This document shows, piece after piece, positions 1 through 5,750 of a stretch of DNA of 7,684 bases. Under the pieces are notes generated by a model. That model saw nothing but the letters and a program-made list of their open reading frames with translations. It did no database searches and was not told where the DNA came from. The stretch's first letter is position 1. Each line of letters starts with the position of its first letter. The DNA is taken from assembly GCA_007119075.1 (NCBI GenBank), contig SKQJ01000393.1:1-7684 (forward strand), given 5' to 3'. The position numbers and the translations under genes are program-made. The stretch comes from Bacteroidales bacterium (GTDB taxonomy: Bacteria; Bacteroidota; Bacteroidia; Bacteroidales; PUMT01).

Positions 1-121
1 GAAGAAAGCCCGTATCCCAGTTAAACGGCGCCACCGCTATGCCCCAGCCGATAAAAAATATCATCAGCAGCCATGCCACCAGCCTGTTTTCAAGAAAGAA
101 CCGTATGAGCCTGTTGACCAT
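1..121 (-). CDS. Heavy-metal efflux RND permease (CusA/CzcA type), N-terminal fragment
   Basis: This is the first 40 codons of a minus-strand gene that leaves the window at base 1. The start ATG is the complement of 119-121. The peptide begins MVNRLIRFFLENRL, then a hydrophobic first transmembrane helix (about residues 14-31, VAWLLMIFFIGWGIAVAP), then FNWDTGF. From memory this matches the opening of Bacteroidetes CusA/CzcA inner-membrane pumps, in which a short cytoplasmic helix precedes TM1 and the periplasmic porter domain follows. Such pumps use proton flux to export monovalent or divalent metals through a tripartite complex with a membrane fusion protein and an outer-membrane channel. Those partners would lie to the left and cannot be seen. 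The gene diverges from the AAA+ ATPase gene with only 65 bp between starts. With 40 residues the family call is good, but the metal specificity is unknown. Confidence 0.7.
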   Translation of the reverse strand, partial: MVNRLIRFFLENRLVAWLLMIFFIGWGIAVAPFNWDTGFL

Positions 122-186
122 TGGCAGAATTCTTTTTATCGGGCTGCCGGGTCTGCATTAAAATGGATTCATTCCGGGAGAAAGCA

Positions 187-918
187 ATGGTTGCAGTGGC
201 AGGAGACCGGCTAAAGGCTGTTTGTTTAAAAATCTTCCTTAAAGAAATAACAAAACAAGAGGCCGATTGTTGTAAGTATTGTCCGGTGGGCCCGGAAGAA
301 GCGCGCCGGGTGTCATTATGTAAGTATATTATGAAGATAGCCCGGTTGCTGAAATCAAAGCTTGAATGGAAAGACCTGGTATTGCCCGGAGAGACAATGA
401 AACAGGTGGAGGAGCTGCACCTGAAGATCAGGCAAAATGCTCTGATGCCCGGTTACCGGGTATTGTTCTATGGTCCGCCCGGAACGGGAAAAACTCTGAC
501 TGCAAGCCTCCTGGGAAAGCATACGGGAAGGGATGTATACAGAATAGATCTTTCGATGGTCGTTTCCAGGTTCATCGGTGAGACGGAAAAGAACCTGGCA
601 ATTCTATTTGACAAGGCCGAAAATAAGGACTGGATACTGTTTTTTGATGAAGCCGACGCCCTGTTTGGAAAAAGGACAAGCGTAAGAGACGCACATGATA
701 AATATGCCAACCAGGAAGTTGCCTATTTGTTGCAAAAGATTGAAAATTTCGAGGGACTGGTAATCCTGGCATCCAATCTTAAAAGCAACATTGACGATGC
801 CTTTATCCGCCGGATCCAGTCCCGGATTTATTTTCCGGTCTCTAAATATGATGAAAGACTGAAATTACGGAAAAAGCTTTCCCGGGGCCACAGCTCTAAA
901 AGCGATGAAAGCTTATAG
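187..918 (+). CDS. Short AAA+ ATPase resembling contractile injection system ATPases, lid domain missing
   Basis: This is a 243-residue protein from the ATG at 187, chosen because GGGAG lies about seven bases upstream. In-frame ATG 163 and TTG 121 are alternatives. The AAA+ core is intact: Walker A GPPGTGKT (residues 96-103), Walker B with D154/E155 in ILFFDEADALFG, sensor-1 Asn197 in VILASN, and paired arginines 208-209. Wording such as YRIDLSMVVSRFIGETEKN and RDAHDKYANQEV recalls the AAA+ ATPase of extracellular contractile injection systems (Afp15/PVC15-like), where it acts in particle assembly. Those proteins are, from memory, roughly 400 residues or more, with a long N-terminal region and a C-terminal helical lid. 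Here the N-terminus is about 60 residues with cysteines at 28, 29, 32 and 45, and the protein ends just after the arginine fingers, so the lid and sensor 2 are absent. No sheath, tube or baseplate genes are visible. It may be a decaying paralog or a minimal variant. Its stop overlaps the stop of the convergent next gene. Confidence 0.75.
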   Translation: MVAVAGDRLKAVCLKIFLKEITKQEADCCKYCPVGPEEARRVSLCKYIMKIARLLKSKLEWKDLVLPGETMKQVEELHLKIRQNALMPGYRVLFYGPPGTGKTLTASLLGKHTGRDVYRIDLSMVVSRFIGETEKNLAILFDKAENKDWILFFDEADALFGKRTSVRDAHDKYANQEVAYLLQKIENFEGLVILASNLKSNIDDAFIRRIQSRIYFPVSKYDERLKLRKKLSRGHSSKSDESL

Positions 919-1188
919 ATTCAGGTTGATGCTTTCACCCTTGATCCACAAAAACCATCTATCGCTTGAAAGTTCATGTTTCAGGATGAATTCCTTGTTG
1001 TCTGTGGTCCGCACCTTGAAATAATCTGCCGCAGGAATTTTGGGGTCCCGGGCTGACTGATGCCACCGGTCGGTTATTTCCTTGATTCCGAACCTGAAAT
1101 TATTGAATGAAAAGGATACCGGATATTCATCGGCCTTATAGCCGGAATAACATTCGACATCAACCTGAAGCAATTTGTTTTCAGCCAT
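913..1188 (-). CDS. Conserved hypothetical protein with VECYSGYKADEYP motif
   Basis: This 91-residue protein is probably soluble and cytoplasmic, with no signal peptide or membrane segment. It opens with MAENKLLQVDVECYSGYK and carries ADYFKVRTTDNKEFILKHE and DRWFLWIKG, a pattern of alternating polar and hydrophobic residues that suggests a small all-beta fold around one helix (residues about 36-46, IKEITDRWHQS). From memory, short proteins with the VECYSGYKA-x-E-x-P signature, often annotated only as cytoplasmic or hypothetical protein, are widespread; their function is unknown to me. The length appears complete. The stop codon (TAA, complement of 913-915) overlaps the last codon and stop of the convergent AAA+ gene, so the two transcripts run into each other tail to tail with no room for a terminator. 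There is no Shine-Dalgarno sequence before the ATG. It may belong to a minus-strand unit with the lipoprotein gene 107 bp upstream. Confidence 0.8.
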   Translation of the reverse strand: MAENKLLQVDVECYSGYKADEYPVSFSFNNFRFGIKEITDRWHQSARDPKIPAADYFKVRTTDNKEFILKHELSSDRWFLWIKGESINLNL

Positions 1189-1252
1189 AAATTCGTCTTG
1201 CGATCAGAAGAAACAACCTCGATTTTAAATAAATAGGTTCGGTTTCAATAAA

Positions 1253-1265
1253 GGCGACGATCGCC
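1253..1265 (-). terminator. Weak terminator-like hairpin between lipoprotein and 91-residue gene
   Basis: On the minus strand the sequence GGCGA-TCG-TCGCC forms a five-pair stem with a three-base loop and is followed by TTTATT. It lies about 30 bp past the lipoprotein stop and 65 bp before the next minus-strand start. A separate perfect palindrome GCCCCGGGGC (1263-1272) overlaps it. The stem is short and the T tract is broken, so partial attenuation or no function is as likely as real termination. Confidence 0.3.
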
Positions 1266-1295
1266 CCGGGGCAGGAGAATTTCTTTAATTTGCTA

Positions 1296-1670
1296 TCAGT
1301 CTGTTTGCCGGCTTATTTCGGTCAGGGTTATGCCATTTGGAATAAAAGAATCGGTCTGGAAGCTGCAGCCGTTGTGGATTTCCCCCCCCACAGCCACGTT
1401 TATTCCTGCCGTTCCGGCATTCCTTGCAGCTGAGCGTAATTCTTCAGGAATGGCATTCTCATTGCAAATCACAAAGTACAGCTCCGGCGTATCAAGCAGA
1501 TGCAAGTAAACAGGATAATTATATTTTGCTTTAACATTGCCCACAGACCTTGAAGGCTCAGCCTCACAACCGCATTTTTTGCCGCAGCCGTTGAGCATTC
1601 CTGTTGTTATCAGCAGAGAAAAGATTACCGCTGACACATAAGGTCTCATCCGTAATTTGGGCAATCGCAT
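1296..1670 (-). CDS. Small putative lipoprotein
   Basis: This is a 124-residue product with a basic N-terminus, a hydrophobic stretch (residues about 11-26, YVSAVIFSLLITTGML) and a likely lipid-attachment cysteine at residue 29 in LNGC, so it should be exported and anchored in the inner or outer membrane. ATG 1649 (Met8, MRPYVSAV) would give a more typical signal peptide and is a credible alternative start. After the anchor comes a short Cys-rich stretch GKKCGCEAE, then a mature domain of about 80 residues with beta-like segments, including YPVYLHLLDTPELYFVICNE and TDSFIPNGITLTEI. I do not recognise the family. The coding strand contains a run of eight G at codons 94-97, a possible slippage site. 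It sits 39 bp downstream of the 88-residue gene and could be cotranscribed with it. Confidence 0.75.
   Translation of the reverse strand: MRLPKLRMRPYVSAVIFSLLITTGMLNGCGKKCGCEAEPSRSVGNVKAKYNYPVYLHLLDTPELYFVICNENAIPEELRSAARNAGTAGINVAVGGEIHNGCSFQTDSFIPNGITLTEISRQTD
1382..1389. repeat. Homopolymer tract C8 (G8 on coding strand)
   Basis: Eight consecutive C on the plus strand are read as G8 in the lipoprotein gene across the Val-Gly-Gly-Glu codons (residues 94-97). A gain or loss of one base would shift the frame in the middle of the mature lipoprotein. This is seen directly; any role in phase variation is inference. Confidence 0.9.
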
Positions 1671-1709
1671 GTGATTTTGCGCAGAGGCAGTTTATCGGGT
1701 GTCCGGTTA

Positions 1710-1976
1710 TTAAGATATCTTAATGGTTTTATTCCGGAGACGATCAAATTTCTTCAGGCACTCAATGCTTACCCTGATCTTGCTCAAATTGTCCTTTTGG
1801 GTGTCAATCAGCGAAATTGCCTGATTGTAGCTATCGGGATTATTTTTCAGAAACTCCAGTACGTTATCGATAAAAGGACTTTTTGCTGCCAGGTCGATAT
1901 CCATTGATGAGAGGATTTTCATTCTGCGTTCACCATCGCAAATCAATTTCTGCACTCTTTTCTGACTTTTCATCAT
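1710..1976 (-). CDS. Hypothetical small helical protein
   Basis: This 88-residue protein starts with tandem ATG codons (Met1-Met2), and either could be used. The sequence is charged and looks mostly helical: a basic first helix (MKSQKRVQKLICDGERRMK), a middle segment DLAAKSPFIDNVLEFLKNN, and a lysine/arginine-rich end (CLKKFDRLRNKTIKIS). It has no signal peptide, membrane span or recognisable catalytic motif, and I do not recognise the family. The high net positive charge would be compatible with nucleic-acid or membrane-surface binding, but that is speculation. It is the first gene of a possible minus-strand group with the lipoprotein gene 39 bp downstream. About 75-105 bp upstream of its start lies a pair of TTGTTGATAA repeats, which may control it. 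Coding status rests on the uninterrupted frame, sensible composition and fit between neighbours. Confidence 0.6.
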   Translation of the reverse strand: MMKSQKRVQKLICDGERRMKILSSMDIDLAAKSPFIDNVLEFLKNNPDSYNQAISLIDTQKDNLSKIRVSIECLKKFDRLRNKTIKIS

Positions 1977-2049
1977 TATCTCAGGTTATCAGGATTTAAA
2001 TATAAAATTAAAAAAATCCCCGCCGGTATCGGAAGATGTCCGGTTTAAG

Positions 2050-2081
2050 TTATCAACAAGGGCGATGGTCTTTATCAACAA
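2050..2081 (-). repeat. Paired TTGTTGATAA direct repeats upstream of the 88-residue gene
   Basis: Two exact copies of TTATCAACAA (plus strand) lie at 2050-2059 and 2072-2081, 22 bp apart start to start. Read in the direction of the minus-strand gene beginning at 1976, they are TTGTTGATAA repeats about 75-105 bp before its ATG. The same arrangement recurs at 2582-2612 before the plus-strand gene at 2720. The spacing is about two helical turns, so a dimeric or paired regulator could bind one face of the DNA. Apart from one mismatch it also resembles the DnaA box TTATCCACA. Function is not shown. Confidence 0.6.
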
Positions 2082-2135
2082 AAAAATATTATATGGCGTA
2101 AAACAGTAAGTTGCTCGAAATCAAACCCGACACCA

Positions 2136-2414
2136 TTATTTTGCTCTCCTGTATCTGCCGTCAGCCGTTTTTTCCACGGTAAATACCTCCCTGTTAATTG
2201 TTTCAGGAACTATTTTTCTAATTGTCGATTTCACGGCTTTCGGATCGTAGGAAGGAAATTTCGTTATGATTCCGGAATAAATTTCATCAATATCTGCTCC
2301 GGTTTGCCCGGTATCTTCTATTATCCAGGCAGCAGCAGCAACAAGACCTGGTAGACTATCAGCAGACCCGCCGGAGGCTTCAGTTTTTTCAGGTTTTGCT
2401 TTTTCTTTTGTCAT
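2136..2414 (-). CDS. Small probable winged-helix protein
   Basis: This 92-residue protein has a charged, low-complexity N-terminus (residues 1-20, rich in Lys, Glu, Ser and Gly) followed by one compact domain. Predicted by eye: helix 1 at about 21-36 (LPGLVAAAAWIIEDT), helix 2 at 40-53 (ADIDEIYSGIITKF), helix 3 at 57-69 (DPKAVKSTIRKIV) and a beta hairpin with basic tip at 75-92 (REVFTVEKTADGRYRRAK). This order of three helices, the third being a plausible recognition helix, then a wing, is the winged helix-turn-helix layout. It recalls HARE-HTH-type domains found in restriction and chromatin proteins, though I cannot assign a named family. DNA binding is inferred, not shown. The gene stands alone on the minus strand and is flanked on both sides by the paired TTGTTGATAA repeats, which makes it an obvious candidate ligand for them. 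Confidence 0.65.
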   Translation of the reverse strand: MTKEKAKPEKTEASGGSADSLPGLVAAAAWIIEDTGQTGADIDEIYSGIITKFPSYDPKAVKSTIRKIVPETINREVFTVEKTADGRYRRAK

Positions 2415-2719
2415 GTCTGATGCTTTTAATACAGTTCAAGTTGTGCCCCATAAAGTTAAAGAAAAGTCAGGACAAAGCCCAGTGTAATATTATTATGTTA
2501 TGATTTTATCTTTTGCCGGCTCCTGCTTTGCCGGCCTGCCTGCATGAGCCTTCATAAGGTGTTTGCGTAATTGACATCCGTTTGTTGATAAAAACAGTTT
2601 TCTTGTTGATGAATATATTGTCCTAATTGCTATTTAGTTTAAAAAAAAATAATAACTTGTAGCGCATTAAATTGATCGGCCGGCTAAGTGCTTAAAATTA
2701 TTAAATTAAAATCATCATT
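2415..2719. other. Divergent intergenic region (305 bp)
   Basis: This gap separates the minus-strand winged-helix gene from the plus-strand beta-barrel gene, so it should hold promoters for both. It contains a 9-bp direct repeat TTTGCCGGC at 2512-2520 and 2527-2535, the paired TTGTTGATAA/TTGTTGATGA repeats, and a run of nine A (2641-2649) in an A/T-rich leader before ATG 2720. No exact TAnnTTTG element was found here on either strand. No credible open reading frame or RNA gene was seen. Confidence 0.6.
2582..2612 (+). repeat. Paired TTGTTGATAA/TTGTTGATGA direct repeats upstream of the beta-barrel gene
   Basis: TTGTTGATAA at 2582-2591 and TTGTTGATGA at 2603-2612 are 21 bp apart and lie about 107-138 bp before ATG 2720. 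In gene-relative orientation they match the pair upstream of the 88-residue gene, and similarity extends beyond the core: both read TTTGTTGATAAA, then A or G, then AC. They could be a shared operator or upstream promoter element. The other divergent gene, starting at 2414, is about 170 bp away. Confidence 0.6.
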
Positions 2720-3280
2720 ATGAAAAGAATTACTTTACTTGTTATTGCAATAATCTGCATTCCTCAGTTCATGCAGGCTCAGGAACCTGCCATCGATCTG
2801 GGAAACAAGTTCCTGAATCTGGGACTTGGTATTGGTTCCGTTAGATATTCGGGCACCGGTTATTCCGGAACGATACCTCCTTTATCCATTTCATATGAAA
2901 ATATCATCAGGGATGAAATTCTTGAGAAAGGATTTATCGGGGTAGGCGCCTACCTTGGATTTTCTTCATACAAGTGGGATTACTGGTTTGGAGACTGGGG
3001 ATATAGATATACAACCATAATACCCGGTGCCAGGGCTTCATTCCACTACCCGGTTATCGACAGGCTCGATTCATATACCGGGTTGATGCTTGGTTACCAG
3101 ATTGTTTCGACAAGGGAAGTCGGCACGGTTACTCCCGGGCTTTATAGTGCATACTCCAGCGGTTTCATGTGGTCGTGGTATGCAGGAGGCAGATATTTCC
3201 TGTCCGACAAATTTATCCTTATGGGCGAAATTGGTTATGGAATAACATATCTTAATATCGGTGTTGCATTAAGTATCTGA
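2720..3280 (+). CDS. Outer-membrane beta-barrel protein
   Basis: This 186-residue secreted protein has a classic signal peptide (residues 1-20, MKRITLLVIAIICIPQFMQA) with cleavage likely before Gln21. The mature part consists of alternating amphipathic strands rich in Gly, Tyr, Trp and Ser, such as FLNLGLGIGSVRYSG, GFIGVGAYLGFSSYKW, YTGLMLGYQIV, WSWYAGGRYFL and FILMGEIGYGITYLNIG. This is consistent with a small barrel of about eight strands, as in OmpA/OmpX-like or OMP_b-brl proteins of Bacteroidetes. It ends in a strand (NIGVALSI) but lacks the usual terminal aromatic residue. A specific ligand or function cannot be named. No Shine-Dalgarno sequence is present; the leader is A/T-rich. Upstream lies the paired TTGTTGATAA element and downstream a strong hairpin, so it is probably transcribed as a single gene. 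Confidence 0.85.
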   Translation: MKRITLLVIAIICIPQFMQAQEPAIDLGNKFLNLGLGIGSVRYSGTGYSGTIPPLSISYENIIRDEILEKGFIGVGAYLGFSSYKWDYWFGDWGYRYTTIIPGARASFHYPVIDRLDSYTGLMLGYQIVSTREVGTVTPGLYSAYSSGFMWSWYAGGRYFLSDKFILMGEIGYGITYLNIGVALSI

Positions 3281-3321
3281 TTGCAATCTTCTTACTTGCC
3301 CGGTTCCGAAAGCATATCAGG

Positions 3322-3349
3322 ATGAGGCTGACCCGAAGGGTCGCCTCAT
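3322..3349 (+). terminator. Hairpin terminator after the beta-barrel gene
   Basis: The arms ATGAGGC-t-GACCC (3322-3334) and GGGTCGCCTCAT (3338-3349) pair over 12 bp with one bulged T (3329) and a GAA loop. The hairpin lies 42 bp past the stop codon. The following TCTTC is only a weak T tract, so it may act as an intrinsic terminator or as an RNA 3'-end stabiliser. Confidence 0.65.
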
Positions 3350-3440
3350 TCTTCATGAAAAGGGTTGTTGAATTAACCCGGACAATACTTGGTACGGAAC
3401 TTGCAGCACTGTTGTCAGGACTAATATAAACTATACAGCC

Positions 3441-3728
3441 ATGTTATATAAAATGTTAATGTACGGTATGATGGTCGGTAAATTAAGCCATTTTGGCCTG
3501 AGCAAGTTTCAGGCTATGAAAAAAATATATACAGTTGGCAAACATGCTGACAGGAGGTTATTATATTTGTTACTGGTGCCCCCGGCTTTGCTCCTGGCCC
3601 GGTTCGCCGTCAACAAAACCAGCCAGGAATCAGTAAAGCCTCTTGGCTCAAGCCTTCTGGGGCTTGCTGGAGCCAGGCTTGAGCTGGCAGGGCTCAGAAT
3701 GAAAATGATGCTGCAGGGTCTCAAATAG
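3441..3728 (+). CDS. Hypothetical small membrane protein
   Basis: This 95-residue product has one clear hydrophobic segment (residues about 40-57, LLYLLLVPPALLLARFAV) preceded by a basic stretch (KKIYTVGKHADRR), so it is probably a single-span inner-membrane protein with the basic N-terminal side inside. The tail (residues about 68-95, including LLGLAGARLELAGLRMKMML) could form an amphipathic helix. There is no cleavable signal peptide. I do not recognise a family. ATG 3456 (MLMYGMM) or 3468 could be the true start. The codon mix resembles that of neighbouring genes. An open frame on the opposite strand (3509-3760) is less protein-like and treated as a shadow. It stands alone between a terminator-like hairpin and the convergent ghrA end (41 bp gap). 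Whether it is a real gene is uncertain. Confidence 0.5.
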   Translation: MLYKMLMYGMMVGKLSHFGLSKFQAMKKIYTVGKHADRRLLYLLLVPPALLLARFAVNKTSQESVKPLGSSLLGLAGARLELAGLRMKMMLQGLK

Positions 3729-3769
3729 CAAGCAATACTGATCGGGCAGTAATTTTCCATCCACGGGTC

Positions 3770-4699
3770 TCAATAACCCTGATCCCTGTTCACTGTGTTG
3801 ATCAGCGGCTGTCTATTGATCGTATTGCGGTAATTTTCCACGATTTGTGGGGCTACTGACTCAGGAAAGGGCAGGCTTGCTATGTGCGGGGTCAGAAAAA
3901 TTTTACTATGTTTCCAGAACGGATGGCCGGAGGGCAGTGGCTCATCCCTGAATACATCCAGGCTGGCTCCGTCAAGATGGCCGGAATCAAGAAGACTAAG
4001 CAGGTCTTCATCTACAACGTGGGCTCCCCTTCCAAGGTTTATGATCCAGGCATTTTTTGGCAGCATCTGCATATTTTCCCTGTTAAGGATGCCTTCTGTT
4101 TCGGGTGTCAGCGGAAGCACGCACACAAGGATATCCGAACCGGCCAGGAAGTTTCTTAGTTGAACGGTCCCATAGTATGTTTTGTAGGCAGCCGATGATG
4201 CCGGCGATCTTTTCCAGCCGGATACCACGAATCCAGATGCCTGAAGTCTTTCAGCAATGTGATTGCCTATAGCTCCCGTGCCCATAACGCCGATCCTGAC
4301 ATCGGAAATCCGCCGGTATAGCTTCTTTTTCCAGACACCCCGGACCTGCATTTCGCGGTAAGCAGTGAGCATGCGCAGCCTGTTCATGATTGCGGCCAAT
4401 GTGAATTCATACATATCTTCCGACATCCTGGGATCGGCTATGCGAACTATGTTTATATTCTCAGGCAGCCAGGGATCGGCAAGAATATGATCCGCTCCGG
4501 CTCCCATGGAGGAAACAGTTTTTACGCGGGGATAGTTTTTCAATAACCCGTGGGGATAATTCCATGCCAGCACGAATTCCACCTCCGAAGGGTCTTTAAC
4601 CTGGTCGGCAGTGATCACTTCAAGTGCCGGATCGTTTTTTTTCAGTGCATTGATCCAGGGTTGAAGATTTTTAATATCGCTCGCAATGATGATTGCCAT
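3770..4699 (-). CDS. ghrA: Glyoxylate/hydroxypyruvate reductase A (D-2-hydroxyacid dehydrogenase)
   Basis: This 309-residue cytosolic oxidoreductase should reduce glyoxylate to glycolate and hydroxypyruvate to D-glycerate with NAD(P)H. The length matches E. coli GhrA (about 312). The Rossmann nucleotide site GTGAIG is at residues 140-145, and the family catalytic residues are present: Arg224 in NLGRGAHVVDEDLL, Glu253 in LDVFRDEPLP and His272 in LTPHIAS. An N-terminal MGAGADHIL (residues 65-73) matches the substrate-loop region GAGVDSIL of GhrA, and the C-terminus NRDQGY parallels the family's R-x-x-GY ending. Together these support the GhrA subgroup over PdxB, SerA or lactate dehydrogenase. 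The NADPH/NADH preference cannot be settled by eye. It lies 101 bp downstream of the epimerase gene on the same strand with no clear terminator between, so cotranscription is possible. The ATG at 4699 follows an A/T-rich leader without a Shine-Dalgarno sequence. Confidence 0.9.
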   Translation of the reverse strand: MAIIIASDIKNLQPWINALKKNDPALEVITADQVKDPSEVEFVLAWNYPHGLLKNYPRVKTVSSMGAGADHILADPWLPENINIVRIADPRMSEDMYEFTLAAIMNRLRMLTAYREMQVRGVWKKKLYRRISDVRIGVMGTGAIGNHIAERLQASGFVVSGWKRSPASSAAYKTYYGTVQLRNFLAGSDILVCVLPLTPETEGILNRENMQMLPKNAWIINLGRGAHVVDEDLLSLLDSGHLDGASLDVFRDEPLPSGHPFWKHSKIFLTPHIASLPFPESVAPQIVENYRNTINRQPLINTVNRDQGY

Positions 4700-4800
4700 A
4701 GGTTATAACTTAGAATACAACAAAACAAACTCCTTCATCCGGATATTCCGAACTAAGGGGTTTTCAGCTTCGCCGGCAAAATACACGGTTGCACGGCCGG

Positions 4801-5715
4801 TTAATCACCGGATTTTTTCATAAGGTTGGCCAGGGCTCCCTCAAGTTCCGGAAACCTGAATTCATATCCTGCTGAAATAAGCTTCTCAGCCGATATCCTG
4901 CTTCCCTTTAAAAGTACCTGGGCCATTTCGCCGAAAGCCAGCTTCATCGCGGCCGAAGGGGCATTGGGAGCCCAGAAAGGTTTATCCTGGACACGGGCAA
5001 GGGTTTTCATTATATCTTTGTTTGTAGCATGTTCGGGCGAAGCAGCGTTATATGGGCCTTCCATTTGATCGTCCTCTATTGCCCTGATATAAATCCTGCA
5101 TATATCATCAATATGGATCCAGGGCATGTATTGCTTCCCTGAACCTACCGGAGCTGCAACTCCCAGCCTGACCGGCAGGTTCATTTTCGGAAGCGCGCCT
5201 CCCCTGGTGGAGAAAACAGCCCCCTGCCTTAGCACAACTACCCTGGCTCCAAGCTGTCTGAACCTGTTTGCAGAATGTTCCCACTTTATGCATGTTTCGC
5301 CCATAAAATCATTCCCCGGGGGATCATCTTCATTGAAAATTTTGTCGGAAGTTACCATGCCGTAATAGCTGGAACCGGATGCAGAAATAAAGGCTTTGAG
5401 TTTTTTACCGGTTTTTTTAGCTGTTTCAAATAACAGTCCGGCTGTTTTTACCCTGCTGTCGATGATCTCTTTTTTTCTTTCATCGGTCCACCTTTTATCT
5501 GCAAGGTTTGCTCCTGCCAGATGAACTATATAGTCGGAAGTCTCAATGGCTTCATTTTCCATTGAATTTCCGTATGCATCCCACCGGTATGCCTGGAAGG
5601 CAGTGTCTGTGTTTTTCTTCCTGCTGAGGATGGCCACTTCATATCCTTTGATCTGAAGCTTTTTGCCCAGATACTCGCCTATAAGTCCGGTTCCTCCCGT
5701 AATCAATACCTTCAT
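4801..5715 (-). CDS. TIGR01777-family NAD(P)-dependent epimerase (YfcH/SulA-like)
   Basis: From ATG 5715 this is a 304-residue atypical short-chain dehydrogenase/reductase. The N-terminal Rossmann motif GGTGLIG is at residues 7-13, HLAGANLADKRW at 65-76, SASGSSYYG with the likely active-site Tyr at 111-119, and GSGKQYMPWIHIDD at 191-204. The C-terminal 50 residues (FWAPNAPSAAMKLAFGEMAQ onward) match the DUF1731 domain that ends this family. The family includes E. coli YfcH and plant GC1/SulA-like proteins; the natural substrate is not established. The frame stays open upstream to an ATG at 5820, adding 35 residues, but the glycine-rich motif normally sits at the very N-terminus, and a promoter-like TAAATTTG lies inside that extension, so 5715 is preferred. 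It diverges from the permease gene and may lead an operon with ghrA. Confidence 0.9.
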   Translation of the reverse strand: MKVLITGGTGLIGEYLGKKLQIKGYEVAILSRKKNTDTAFQAYRWDAYGNSMENEAIETSDYIVHLAGANLADKRWTDERKKEIIDSRVKTAGLLFETAKKTGKKLKAFISASGSSYYGMVTSDKIFNEDDPPGNDFMGETCIKWEHSANRFRQLGARVVVLRQGAVFSTRGGALPKMNLPVRLGVAAPVGSGKQYMPWIHIDDICRIYIRAIEDDQMEGPYNAASPEHATNKDIMKTLARVQDKPFWAPNAPSAAMKLAFGEMAQVLLKGSRISAEKLISAGYEFRFPELEGALANLMKKSGD

Positions 5716-5750
5716 AGCAAATGATAGTTTAGCAAATAATGACCTCTTAT

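Noticed and set aside
366..772. Open frames 366-581 (plus), 468-710 and 572-772 (minus)
   Set aside because: They overlap the AAA+ core, whose Walker A, Walker B and sensor motifs fix the real frame.
1671..1907. Plus-strand open frame of 78 codons
   Set aside because: It runs antisense to the 88-residue gene, which has a more protein-like composition and fits the run of minus-strand genes; no motif supports the plus frame.
2050..2612. Replication origin (DnaA boxes)
   Set aside because: The repeats resemble but do not match TTATCCACA, and no dnaA, dnaN or A/T-rich unwinding repeat array is present.
3562..3569. TATATTTG, an exact TAnnTTTG promoter motif on the plus strand
   Set aside because: It lies inside a gene with no downstream start it would serve; a motif with six fixed bases is expected several times by chance in this window.
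3509..3760. Minus-strand 83-codon frame opposite the small membrane protein gene
   Set aside because: Its Ser/Pro/Cys-rich composition looks like an antisense translation; the plus frame has a sensible membrane topology. The plus gene is itself uncertain.
3716..3840. Short direct repeats GGGTCTCAA (3716, 3765) and GTAATTTTCCA (3749, 3830)
   Set aside because: They are short, not tandem, and not associated with a mobile element or inverted ends; probably coincidence around two gene ends.
3882..4163. Two plus-strand open frames opposite the hydroxyacid dehydrogenase
   Set aside because: They are antisense shadows of a clearly recognisable GhrA catalytic domain.
4826..5365. Open frames 4826-5068 and 5126-5365 (plus) and 5108-5293 (minus)
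   Set aside because: All overlap the epimerase gene in other frames and show no independent motifs.
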